Of a stretch of DNA of 64,000 bases, positions 18,094-25,606 are shown one piece after another. The DNA is from Planotetraspora phitsanulokensis (GTDB taxonomy: Bacteria > Actinomycetota > Actinomycetes > Streptosporangiales > Streptosporangiaceae), in contig NZ_BOOP01000001.1 in assembly GCF_016863295.1 (NCBI RefSeq), positions 248,001 through 312,000 of the forward strand. The letters are read 5' to 3'. Both the position numbers and the translations under genes were made by a program. Within the stretch, counting starts at the first letter, position 1, and the number at the start of each line of letters is the position of its first letter. The notes beneath the pieces were generated by a model. The model was given only the letters and a program-made list of their open reading frames with translations, did not search any database and had not been told where the DNA came from.

Positions 18094-19824
18094 TCATCGC
18101 AGCGGCCTGCCCTCACGCGGCTGGCGCGGATGCAATCCCTGGTAGGCGCGCTCGATGCGGTCCCGCAACCGGCCGGCGCCGTACGCGGGGACGCTCCAGG
18201 TGCCGTCGACCTGGACCAGCCGGACCCCGGGGGAGTCGAGCCAGCGCAGGACGCACTCGGTCTCCTCGGCGCTGGCCGCCGGGGTGGGCCCCGGTCCGGG
18301 GACGACCGTCTCCGCCGTGGCCACCAGCGCGTCCACATAGGGCGTGGGATGGGCGCCCCGCGGCATCACCCCGGCGGCGGCGAGCCTGCCGTACCGGATC
18401 ACGTGGATGTCCCAGCCGCCGTCGAAGGCCGGGCTCGCCGCCACCATCTGGGAGATGGCCGTGAGCGATCTCAGCCGCTGCATGCGGGCCGCCGTCCTCA
18501 CGTAGGAGGCGAGCCGGTCGCGGTCGATCGCGGCCTCCTCATACCGCTGCTCGGCGGACAGCCGGCGCATGCGGGCCTCCAGCGCGGAGAAGACCGCCTC
18601 GGCGTCGTGCTCCATGGCCCGCTTGGCGCCGCGGACGTGCCGCGCGTAGGCGTCCTCGCTCTCGCGGCCCTCACATGGGGCTCCGCACCGGCCCAGCTCG
18701 GCGAGCGTGCAGGCGTTTCGCAGGGTCCGAGGCGAGAGCCGCTCGGTGCACTGGCGCAGCGGCAGCGCCTCGTGCATGGCCGTCCTGGCGTCGTCGGCGG
18801 CGCGGCTGCTGCCGAACGGCCCGAGGTAGGTGGCGCCGTCGTCCTTGACCTCCCGGACGACGCTGAGCCGGGGGAACGGCTCGTTGGTGAGCTTGAGCCA
18901 CACCGCGCGCTCGGGGAACCGGGATCTCTTGTTGTAGCGGGGCTTGGTGGATCCGATCATCCTGAGCTCGCGGATCTCGGCCTCGAGCCCGGTGGCGCAA
19001 ATGATGGTTCTGACCCGCTCGGCGATGCCGACCATCTCGCGGATCCGGGAGCGCGTCTCGCTGGCGGTGAAGTAACTGCGGACGCGGTTGCGCAGATTGG
19101 AGCTCTTGCCGATGTAGAGGGCCTCGCCCCGCGAGTCCTCGAAGATGTAGACGCCCGGGGCGCTGGGAACCCCCTCGGCGAGGTGGCGCTTGCGCTGTTG
19201 CTCGGGCGTGGGCGTCCGGGCGAAGCTCCGCAGCTCCTCCAGCGTGTGGACGCCGAGCGAGCCGACCCGGGCGATGAGCCCGTGCAGGACGTCCACGGTG
19301 GCCTTGGCGTCGGCGAGCGCCCGGTGGCACGGCTCGGTGGTGCTGCGGAACAGCCGGGCCAGCGTGCCCAGCTTGCAGTTGGGCGTCTCGTCGCGGGTCA
19401 GCACCCGCCGCGCGAGGTCGGCGGTGTCGACGATCGGGTTCGCGGGCGGCGGGTATCCGCCGGCCGCGCAGGCGGCGCGGATGAACGACATGTCGAAGGG
19501 CGCGTTGTGGGCGACCAGCGTCGCCCCCTTGATGAACTCCAGAAAGCTCGGCAGGACCTGTGAGAACGGCGGAGCCGCCATGACCATGGCGTCGGTGATG
19601 CCGGTCAGCACGGAGATGAACGGGGGGATCGGGCCGCCGGGGTCGACGAGGGTCGCGAACTCGCCCAGCACCTCGCCGCCGCGGACCTTGACCGCGCCGA
19701 TCTCGGTGATCGCGTGCTCGGCGGCCGACCCGCCGGTGGTCTCCAGGTCGAAGACCACGAAGGTGACCTCTCGCAGGGGAGTGCCGAGCTCGTCCAGGGT
19801 GCCCTGTACCGCGTCCACGGCCAT
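18094..19824 (-). CDS. DnaQ-like 3'-5' exonuclease fused to UvrC-type GIY-YIG nuclease
   Basis: 576-aa fusion. Residues about 20-185 are a DEDD exonuclease (FDLETTGG with Asp26 and Glu28, later HNAPFD and HRALADAKAT). Residues about 225-305 are a GIY-YIG endonuclease (GVYIFEDSRGEALYIGKSSN) followed by UvrC-like sequence with a Cys pair (CTLAELGRCGAPC) and a UVR-like helix. Resembles Rv2191 of M. tuberculosis and the Cho/UvrC family; a role in nucleotide excision repair is inferred. The ATG at 19824 has AAGG upstream; an in-frame TTG at 19848 is less likely. Confidence 0.88.
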   Translation of the reverse strand: MAVDAVQGTLDELGTPLREVTFVVFDLETTGGSAAEHAITEIGAVKVRGGEVLGEFATLVDPGGPIPPFISVLTGITDAMVMAAPPFSQVLPSFLEFIKGATLVAHNAPFDMSFIRAACAAGGYPPPANPIVDTADLARRVLTRDETPNCKLGTLARLFRSTTEPCHRALADAKATVDVLHGLIARVGSLGVHTLEELRSFARTPTPEQQRKRHLAEGVPSAPGVYIFEDSRGEALYIGKSSNLRNRVRSYFTASETRSRIREMVGIAERVRTIICATGLEAEIRELRMIGSTKPRYNKRSRFPERAVWLKLTNEPFPRLSVVREVKDDGATYLGPFGSSRAADDARTAMHEALPLRQCTERLSPRTLRNACTLAELGRCGAPCEGRESEDAYARHVRGAKRAMEHDAEAVFSALEARMRRLSAEQRYEEAAIDRDRLASYVRTAARMQRLRSLTAISQMVAASPAFDGGWDIHVIRYGRLAAAGVMPRGAHPTPYVDALVATAETVVPGPGPTPAASAEETECVLRWLDSPGVRLVQVDGTWSVPAYGAGRLRDRIERAYQGLHPRQPREGRPLR

Positions 19825-20054
19825 GACCTTAGGGAGTCCGACCGACAATCGGCGCGATCACCCCGCTCAGTGCGGGTACGCCGACCCGTTGATCGGATAT
19901 GGCCACCTTCCAGACTTCGGGTGGAGATCGAGTGTTTCGGGAAGGGCGGAGGGCGCGGCGCCGGCGGTCAGGGGCGGCCGGCTCTGATCGGCGACTCGGA
20001 CAGGGGTCTGCCAGCCGTACCCTTGACGAAAGGACAAGTACAAGGAGCGACAGG

Positions 20055-21371
20055 ATGAGTTCAGCCGGAGAGGGCCTGTCTCGTCCGTTGCCCGAGCAGG
20101 TCCGGTTACAGGTGGTGGAGCTCGCGGCCCAGGTGCTCGGTTCCATGTCCGCGACCACGGTGCCGGGGCCGTTGCGCGGGATCGCCAAGTTCGACCCCCG
20201 CAAGCGCGCCCGGCTCGGCAGCGCCCCGATCGCCGCACAGCTGGAGAACGACAAGGAGTTCCGCGAGCTGGTCGCCGAGACCCTGCAGGAGGCCTGGCCC
20301 GAGCTGGTGGCCGCCCTCTCGGAGGGCACGGCGCCCCCGGCGGCGGAGCCGGTGATGGTCGCGGCCGCGGCCTATCTGACGCGCCCGCCGGGATGGCCGG
20401 ACCTGGTCGAGATGGCGCGGGCCGACATCGAGCACGCGGCGGCCGCCGGGTCCCAGCGCGAGCAGGCGGAGGTGCGGCTGCGTGAGCAGCTCGCGGCCCA
20501 CCGGGCGGCGGCCAAGGAGGAGATCGAGCGGGTCCGCGAGCAGCTCAGGTCGGCGCGGGCGGAGAACGCGGAGCTGCGGCGCAAGCTGCACGACTCCCGT
20601 GAGCGGGTCAGGGCCGCCGAGGCCAGGTCGGCCGGGCTGCAGGCGGAGGCGGCCGAGGCGACGAGCAGGGCCGCCAGCGCGAGCGGCGCGGCGGAGACCG
20701 AGCTGCGGAGGCTGAAGGAGCGTCTCGCGGAGGCGGAGAGCCAGCTCGAGGAGGGCCGCCGCGCGGCGCGCGAGGGCCGCAGCGTCGAGGACACCCGCAT
20801 CCGCGTGCTCATGGACGCCCTCCAGGACGCGGCCGCCGGCTTGCGCAAGGAGCTCGCCCTGCCCACCTCGATCACCCGGCCGGCCGACTACGTCAGCGGG
20901 GTCAAGCCGGGCGAGCCGGGGGTGAGCGCGGTGCCCGCCAGGGCGCTGGCCAGCGACGACCCCCAGCTGCTCGACCAGTTGCTGGCGATTCCCAACCTGC
21001 ATCTGATCATCGACGGCTACAACGTGACCAAGACGGGATACCCGTCGCTCACCCTGGCCGACCAGCGGGCCCGGATCCTCACCGGGCTCGGCGGCCTCGC
21101 CGTGCAGGCGCGGGTCGAGGTGACGTGCGTCTTCGACGGCGCCGAGCTGAACGGCCCCGTCCACGTCTCCGCACCCCGGGGTGTCCGGGTGATGTTCAGT
21201 GCGCCCGGGGAGATCGCCGACGATCTCATCCGGCGCCTGGTGCGCGCCGAGCCCTCCGGGAGGGCGGTCGCGGTCGTCTCGTCCGACCGCGAGGTGGCCG
21301 AATCCGTGCGACGGATGGGGGCCCGGCCCGTGCCGTCGACCCTCCTGTTGCGCCGCCTCGGCCGGGCCTGA
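20055..21371 (+). CDS. coiled-coil protein with C-terminal NYN (YacP-like) RNase domain
   Basis: 438-aa protein. Residues about 1-120 are uncharacterised, about 125-265 are a long Arg/Glu/Ala coiled coil, and 315-438 form a PIN-like NYN domain beginning LHLIIDGYNV (Asp320) with further acidic sites in CVFDGAEL, IADDLIRR and VVSSDREV, as in the YacP/Rae1 group of ribonucleases. Substrate unknown; ribosome-linked mRNA cleavage is known for Rae1 of Bacillus. The ATG at 20055 follows AAGGAGCGACAGG. Divergent from the DnaQ-UvrC gene. Confidence 0.82.
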   Translation: MSSAGEGLSRPLPEQVRLQVVELAAQVLGSMSATTVPGPLRGIAKFDPRKRARLGSAPIAAQLENDKEFRELVAETLQEAWPELVAALSEGTAPPAAEPVMVAAAAYLTRPPGWPDLVEMARADIEHAAAAGSQREQAEVRLREQLAAHRAAAKEEIERVREQLRSARAENAELRRKLHDSRERVRAAEARSAGLQAEAAEATSRAASASGAAETELRRLKERLAEAESQLEEGRRAAREGRSVEDTRIRVLMDALQDAAAGLRKELALPTSITRPADYVSGVKPGEPGVSAVPARALASDDPQLLDQLLAIPNLHLIIDGYNVTKTGYPSLTLADQRARILTGLGGLAVQARVEVTCVFDGAELNGPVHVSAPRGVRVMFSAPGEIADDLIRRLVRAEPSGRAVAVVSSDREVAESVRRMGARPVPSTLLLRRLGRA

Positions 21372-21546
21372 TCCGGGGGCCGTCGGAGACGGGCCGGCGC
21401 ATTGGACCGTGCCGCTGATCACCCTTCGAACGGTGTATGTCGCAATCTGTGACGATTGCCGTGAATAGCTGGGAATAGGTTGAAGCTCCAAGATCGCCCC
21501 AGTAAAGTCGCGCCCGCTGGTTAGGGTCGATCCCGAGGGAGCCTCG

Positions 21547-22512
21547 ATGCGAGGGCGTGTACCGGTGGCCACTGGCTTGGCCGCCGCGGTTCTGCTGCTG
21601 CCGATCACGAGTGCGCAGGCGGATCCGAAACCCACGATCGCCGAGGCTCAGGCCAAGCTGAAGAAGCTCAACTCCAAGGCCGACAAGATCGTTGACGACT
21701 ACAACGCCGCCAACGAGAAGTACAAGAAGGCCAAGAAGAAATACGACAGCGTCAACGACGACTACCAGAAGCAGTACCACCAGGTCGACGCGCTCAGGCA
21801 GTCCGTCGTGTCCATCGCCGTGAACAGCTACCAGACCGGCGACGTGGCGCTGATGGGAGGCGTCTTCTACAGCTCCGACCCGGAGTCGGCGCTCAGCGGC
21901 ATGGCCGCGCTCGACCAGCTCTCGCAGGGGCGGGCCCAGCAGCTCGCCGAGTACGAGGCCGCGATCAAGGGGCTCAAGGACAAGCGGGACCAGCAGAAGA
22001 CGGCCTACGACGACGCCGCCAAGACCAAGTCCGACCTGGGGAAGAAGAAGTCGGAGGCGGAGAAGCTCGTCAAGGAGCAGAAGTCGCTGCTCACCAAGCT
22101 CGGCGCGTACAACGCGGGCAACACCAACAGCGCCGGCATCACCTACACCGGCCCGGCGTCGGGCAACGCGCTGACCGCCCTCCAGTTCGCGTACAAGCAG
22201 GTCGGCAAGCCGTACCGGTACGGCGGCACCGGCCCGGGTTCGTGGGACTGCTCGGGCCTCACTCAGGCGGCCTGGGCCGCCGCCGGGGTGAGCCTGCCGC
22301 GCACCACCTACGAGCAGTGGTCGTGGGGGGCGAGCCGCCGGGTGTCGCTCAGCAAGCTCGAGCCCGGCGACCTGCTCTTCCACCCGGGCATCGGGCACGT
22401 CGGCATCTACGCGGGCGACGGCAAGGTCGTGCACGCGCCCCAGACGGGTGATGTCGTGAAGGTCGTCAGCCTGTCCGGCTACGGCAGCATCGCCGGCGCG
22501 GTCCGCCCCTGA
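21547..22512 (+). CDS. secreted NlpC/P60 peptidoglycan endopeptidase
   Basis: 321-aa cell-wall hydrolase of the RipA-like type that cuts between D-Glu and meso-DAP. A signal peptide (residues 1-26, ending SAQA) is followed by a coiled coil rich in Lys and Ala (about 30-195) and the NlpC/P60 domain, with catalytic Cys235 in SWDCSGLTQ and His284 in GIGHVGIY. The coiled coil probably keeps it inactive or binds an activator. Corresponds in position to Rv2190c. No riboswitch is visible upstream, unlike the next hydrolase. Confidence 0.92.
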   Translation: MRGRVPVATGLAAAVLLLPITSAQADPKPTIAEAQAKLKKLNSKADKIVDDYNAANEKYKKAKKKYDSVNDDYQKQYHQVDALRQSVVSIAVNSYQTGDVALMGGVFYSSDPESALSGMAALDQLSQGRAQQLAEYEAAIKGLKDKRDQQKTAYDDAAKTKSDLGKKKSEAEKLVKEQKSLLTKLGAYNAGNTNSAGITYTGPASGNALTALQFAYKQVGKPYRYGGTGPGSWDCSGLTQAAWAAAGVSLPRTTYEQWSWGASRRVSLSKLEPGDLLFHPGIGHVGIYAGDGKVVHAPQTGDVVKVVSLSGYGSIAGAVRP

Positions 22513-22530
22513 CCTCCTCGCATCCCGAGC

Positions 22531-22706
22531 GTGATCATGCACAGGTTCGGAGGCGCGGCCGGTGAGCTGCGCTTCCACCGATCGTGATCATGCACGTATT
22601 CGGGTGTGATGGTCTGGGCCAAGGCGTCTCCTCTTCGTGATCACGCGTGAGCTCGTCTCCCGGCTGCCGGGTGGAGGGCCGTACCCGCCGATCGCGATCA
22701 CGGGAT
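22531..22706. repeat. degenerate tandem array, about 53-bp unit, after the NlpC/P60 gene
   Basis: GTGATCATGCACAGGTTCGG at 22531-22550 recurs as GTGATCATGCACGTATTCGG at 22584-22603, then in decayed form as GTGATCACGCG at 22637 and GCGATCACGGG at 22694. Spacing is 53, 53 and 57 bp. The array starts 18 bp after the hydrolase stop. The same core recurs at 37068, 37121 and 62580-62647. Confidence 0.75.
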
Positions 22707-23099
22707 CGCGCTGAGGACGTCCTCGGAGGATCCAGGCTTTCTGTCGTGCTGCGCATGCACCGCTGCGTGCACTGCTCGTGTCCCGTGCACCGCCGCCGTA
22801 GCGGCTCCTGTGCGGCATGCGTCGTGCTGTTACGGCATCGTCTGTGCCTCGCGCGCCTGATTCGTGTCCTCGGACCTCGGCGCGCAGGCCGTTCGAGCTC
22901 TCTGTACGGCCAGGCATGCCGTATCGGTATGTATGCCGTTCGGTTATGCATGCCGCTTCCGTATGGCTGACCTGGTCCGCGCTTGCTGTAGCCCAGCCCC
23001 TCGGGGGGGATTCGGTACGCCGCCGTCCCCGATCGAGGCCCTCGTCGGGCCGGCCTGATCGCATCCCCGTGCCCCACGAAGATCACGAACTGGTGTGAC
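22707..23099. other. long non-coding stretch between the two NlpC/P60 genes
   Basis: No convincing gene. It contains three 17-bp imperfect repeats at 22914-22964 (GCATGCCGTATCGGTAT and variants) and a short Cys-rich frame at 22755-22970 whose codon use is not gene-like. Lower GC than the flanking genes from about 22910 onward. Confidence 0.5.
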
Positions 23100-23245
23100 G
23101 GATGTTACTGATGTGACGTCGTTCAGCATTTGTTTTATTAAGTGTGAGCAGAGTCACATTTAGCGTAGATATCCATTAGATATCCAGCAGTTTTGTTTTC
23201 GTGATCAGCAAAAGACGATCTACATTTTCATGTGCTGGTTTTGCC
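23100..23245 (+). promoter_or_regulatory. AT-rich island with direct repeat AGATATCCA
   Basis: A sharply AT-rich segment in otherwise about 70 percent GC DNA. It holds two exact copies of AGATATCCA (23167-23175 and 23178-23186), 11 bp apart, i.e. one helical turn, each containing the palindrome GATATC. It also holds GTGAC/GTCAC half sites (TGTGACGTC near 23112, GAGTCACATTT near 23151). It lies upstream of the c-di-AMP riboswitch, so it probably contains the promoter and operator for the following hydrolase transcript. Confidence 0.45.
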
Positions 23246-23396
23246 GAAACGCGCGATCGATGGATAGCTTCTGGCGTCGCGACGAGCACGCCATGCGCGT
23301 CGCAGGGGTCGGCGAGCCGATTCCGGAACCACCATCCATGCGTCGCCGTCGCCATCGACTCGATCACGCCTGGGCCCTGTGAGGCCCGCAGGCGGC

Positions 23397-23540
23397 GGTG
23401 ACCTGCCGAGTCCGTGCAGTCAGGAGGCACGGAGCCGGGGACCCATTCGACCTTCCGTGAAGGTCCGGGGTGAATCGGCGCCAAGTGCGCCGTAGGGCGA
23501 CTTCCCCGCCCGAATCCGTCAGCTAACCCGGTAGGCGCAA
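23397..23540 (+). ncRNA. c-di-AMP riboswitch (ydaO/yuaA type)
   Basis: The segment carries the conserved blocks of the ydaO class in order: TGCCGAGTCCG (23404), GGAGCCGGGGACCCA (23431), GGGGTGAATCGGCGCC (23467), GTAGGGCGACTT (23492), CCGAATCCGTCAGCTAACCC (23510) and GGTAGGCG (23530). In actinobacteria this RNA senses cyclic di-AMP and turns off cell-wall hydrolase genes such as rpfA. It ends just before the ribosome site of the NlpC/P60 gene, consistent with control of that gene. Recognised by eye, not by covariance search. Confidence 0.9.
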
Positions 23541-23562
23541 GTGGAAGACCGTAGGAGAGATC

Positions 23563-24144
23563 CTGTCCAGCACTCCCGTAAGTCTGTCCCGTCGTGCCCT
23601 CGTCTCCCTTGGGGGCGTGGCGCTGACAGCCTCCGTCGGAGCCTTCTCCGCACCACCGGCGTCGGCCCAGACGGTGACGGCCGCCAAGGTGGCCACAGCG
23701 ACGGTGGCGACGACCACCGCCGCCACCAGGACCGCCACGAAGGCCGTCAAGAAGAAGAAGCTGAGCAAGGCCGCCCTGCAGCAGGCCAAGGCCAGGCGGG
23801 CCATCTCGACCGCGAAGAAGCACATCGGCGACCCGTACCGCTGGGGAGCCACCGGACCTCACGCGTTCGACTGCTCGGGTCTGGTCAAGTACGCCTGGCG
23901 TAAGGCCGGCGTGAAACTGCCGCGGACGACCTACTCCCAGAAGAAGGCCGTCAAGAAGAAGGTGAGGTGGGGTCACTTCAAGATCGGTGACCTGATCTTC
24001 ACCAGCGGCGGCGGCCACGTCGGCATGTACGTCGGGCACGGCAAGATGATCCACTCGCCGCACTCCGGTTCGCGGGTCCGGATCGACAAGCTGAACTCCT
24101 ACCGCAAGCGGACGTTCGTGGGAGCGGTTCGGCCGGGTCTGTAG
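23563..24144 (+). CDS. secreted NlpC/P60 endopeptidase under riboswitch control
   Basis: A compact cell-wall hydrolase: signal peptide, short Lys/Ala/Thr linker, then NlpC/P60 domain with catalytic Cys104 (FDCSGLVKY) and His152 (GGGHVGMYV). The start is unusual. The signal peptide reads LSRRALVSLGGVALTASVGAF... but no ATG, GTG or TTG occurs in frame between the stop at 23524 and GTG 23617, which would cut the signal peptide and lose its basic part. GTAGGAGAG at 23551-23559 points to CTG 23563 (or ATC 23560). 193 aa from the CTG, 175 aa from the GTG. Confidence 0.85.
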   Translation: MSSTPVSLSRRALVSLGGVALTASVGAFSAPPASAQTVTAAKVATATVATTTAATRTATKAVKKKKLSKAALQQAKARRAISTAKKHIGDPYRWGATGPHAFDCSGLVKYAWRKAGVKLPRTTYSQKKAVKKKVRWGHFKIGDLIFTSGGGHVGMYVGHGKMIHSPHSGSRVRIDKLNSYRKRTFVGAVRPGL

Positions 24145-24172
24145 ACCTGTAGGTTCTCAGCTCGGATGACCT

Positions 24173-24217
24173 TTCTCAGTGGAGATGTCCGCGACTTCTG
24201 GACATCTCCACTGAGAA
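24173..24217. terminator. hairpin terminator after the riboswitch-controlled hydrolase
   Basis: 18-bp inverted repeat (24173-24190 with 24200-24217), core TCTCAGTGGAGATGTCC, loop of 9 nt, 28 bp after the hydrolase stop. Confidence 0.8.
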
Positions 24218-24376
24218 GGGCGACCGGTTCCACGGTGCCTCGTGACGGATGTCTGAGAGGCTGTCACCGCGCTCAAGCGCTCGCTGGACCGCTTCGCAGT
24301 AGCTCTTCGCGCTCGTAGCCGACTCGTTCAGCGGTCTGCCGCGAGGCGGGTCCGAGCCGGAGTTCGGGGCCGCAGG

Positions 24377-25105
24377 TCACCGAGGCCGGTGGCCCTTTCT
24401 CTTACGGCCGGCTGGCGCGGCCCGGCGACCGGAGCCGCTCTGCGGGGGTTTTTGTGCCTGCCGCTGTGCAGGTTTCTCCGCAGGGGAGGCGGGGGTACGG
24501 CCCCGCGAGCTGTTCACTGTCCGGCCGCGGACGATGCCGATGAAATCTTCCACCAGGTCAGTGGTCGCGTCCGTGGGCCAGGTCAGCGCGACCTGAGACT
24601 GCGGCGCGTCCGGCACCGGCCGGTAAGTGAGATCCCTGCGGTGGTGGAGGCGTGCCAGCGACTGCGGAACCAGGAGAATCCCAGCGCCGGCCGCTACCAG
24701 TTCGACCGCGTCCGCCGTTGTCGCCGGGCGGGTGAACGCGGGCAGCCCGGGCCGGACCGTCCACTCGATGGGGTCGTCCAGAGGATGGAACACCTCGTCG
24801 TCGATGAGGTCGGCGATGGCCACTTCATCGGCGGCGGCCGCCGCATGGTCCTTAGGCACCACGACCACTGTGGTCTCCACGTAAAGAGGAATCACGCTGA
24901 GCCCGTCCCGGTCGACCGGCAGCCTGACGAGTCCGGCGTCGGCGCCGCCATTCCGCAGGAGTCCCACCACCTCGGCGGCGGGAACCGTGACGAGGCTAAC
25001 CGGCACGCCGGGCATTCTCTCGGTCCAGATGTTGACCCATTTCGCGGGTGTCACCCCGGGCACGTACGCCAGCCGAAACACCCTGCCGGTCTCTCCGTCA
25101 GTCAC
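24377..25105 (-). CDS. LysR-type substrate-binding domain protein without HTH
   Basis: 242-aa protein that aligns with the effector-binding half of LysR regulators (RLAYVPGVTPAKWVNIWTER through ALTWPTDATTDLVEDFIGIV) but has no N-terminal DNA-binding domain. A basic, Pro/Gln-rich tail of about 45 residues (…SSRGRTPASPAEKPAQ… GRKRKGHRPR) could bind nucleic acid. GTG start. Divergent from a DUF5997 gene 55 bp away, a pairing I recall from other actinobacteria. A small-molecule sensor acting through a partner is inferred. Confidence 0.8.
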   Translation of the reverse strand: MTDGETGRVFRLAYVPGVTPAKWVNIWTERMPGVPVSLVTVPAAEVVGLLRNGGADAGLVRLPVDRDGLSVIPLYVETTVVVVPKDHAAAAADEVAIADLIDDEVFHPLDDPIEWTVRPGLPAFTRPATTADAVELVAAGAGILLVPQSLARLHHRRDLTYRPVPDAPQSQVALTWPTDATTDLVEDFIGIVRGRTVNSSRGRTPASPAEKPAQRQAQKPPQSGSGRRAAPAGRKRKGHRPR

Positions 25106-25160
25106 TTCCTCAGGGTAGCGATGTCAGGGGAACCCGTTCCGACTGACTACTCTTGGCGCC

Positions 25161-25535
25161 ATGACCTCGTCCAAACCAAAGAGCATCCAGACGATGAAGC
25201 CTGCGACCGCGGCCAAGAAGCTGGGTGTCCTCCTCTCGGCAACTCCCGCCGAGTTCCAGGAGGGTGTCGTCTCCAGGGACGAGCTGAACGAGTTGCAGTC
25301 GACGCCGCCCGCCTGGCTCGCTGACCTGCGTCGCAACGGCCCGCACCCCAAGCAGGTCATCGCCGCGAAGCTCAGGGTCTCCATTTCCGGCCTGATCAGA
25401 AGCGGGATCACCGGACCGCTCACCACTGCTGAGATCGATGCGCTGAAGACGGAGAACCCGGCGTGGCTTGAGCGCGAGCGGTCCATCCAGGCCGAGGCCC
25501 GCAAAGAAGCACTCCGCCTCAAGCAGCAACCCTAG
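25161..25535 (+). CDS. DUF5997 family protein
   Basis: 124-aa basic soluble protein matching DUF5997, a family of unknown function. Its core (TAAKKLGVLLSATPAEFQ, PAWLADLRRNGPHPKQVIAAKL, GITGPLTTAEIDAL) is helical and may bind nucleic acid, an inference only. Divergent from the HTH-less LysR sensor gene with 55 bp between the starts, so the two probably share a control region. Confidence 0.8.
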   Translation: MTSSKPKSIQTMKPATAAKKLGVLLSATPAEFQEGVVSRDELNELQSTPPAWLADLRRNGPHPKQVIAAKLRVSISGLIRSGITGPLTTAEIDALKTENPAWLERERSIQAEARKEALRLKQQP

Positions 25536-25606
25536 ATAGACGAGGTCCTGCGGGTCTCCGACCCCAGACGCGTCTCCAGCCTGCCGTCACCGCCCGACAC
25601 CGTTCG

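Noticed and set aside
22531-22706. Possible insertion-sequence ends
   Set aside because: No transposase, no target-site duplication, and copies occur as regular tandem units.
22755-22970. Frame with CVHCSCPVHRRRSGSCAAC, resembling a zinc ribbon
   Set aside because: No ribosome site, poor third-position GC in the second half, a TTA codon, and its end is made of 17-bp DNA repeats.
23176-23355. 59-codon minus-strand frame through the AT-rich island
   Set aside because: Mixed codon use and no ribosome site or family match; kept only as a possible remnant within the island finding.
24218-24376. Possible pseudogene fragment between the hydrolase and the LysR-like gene
   Set aside because: Arg/Leu-rich translations in one frame, but no recognisable family and no extended frame.
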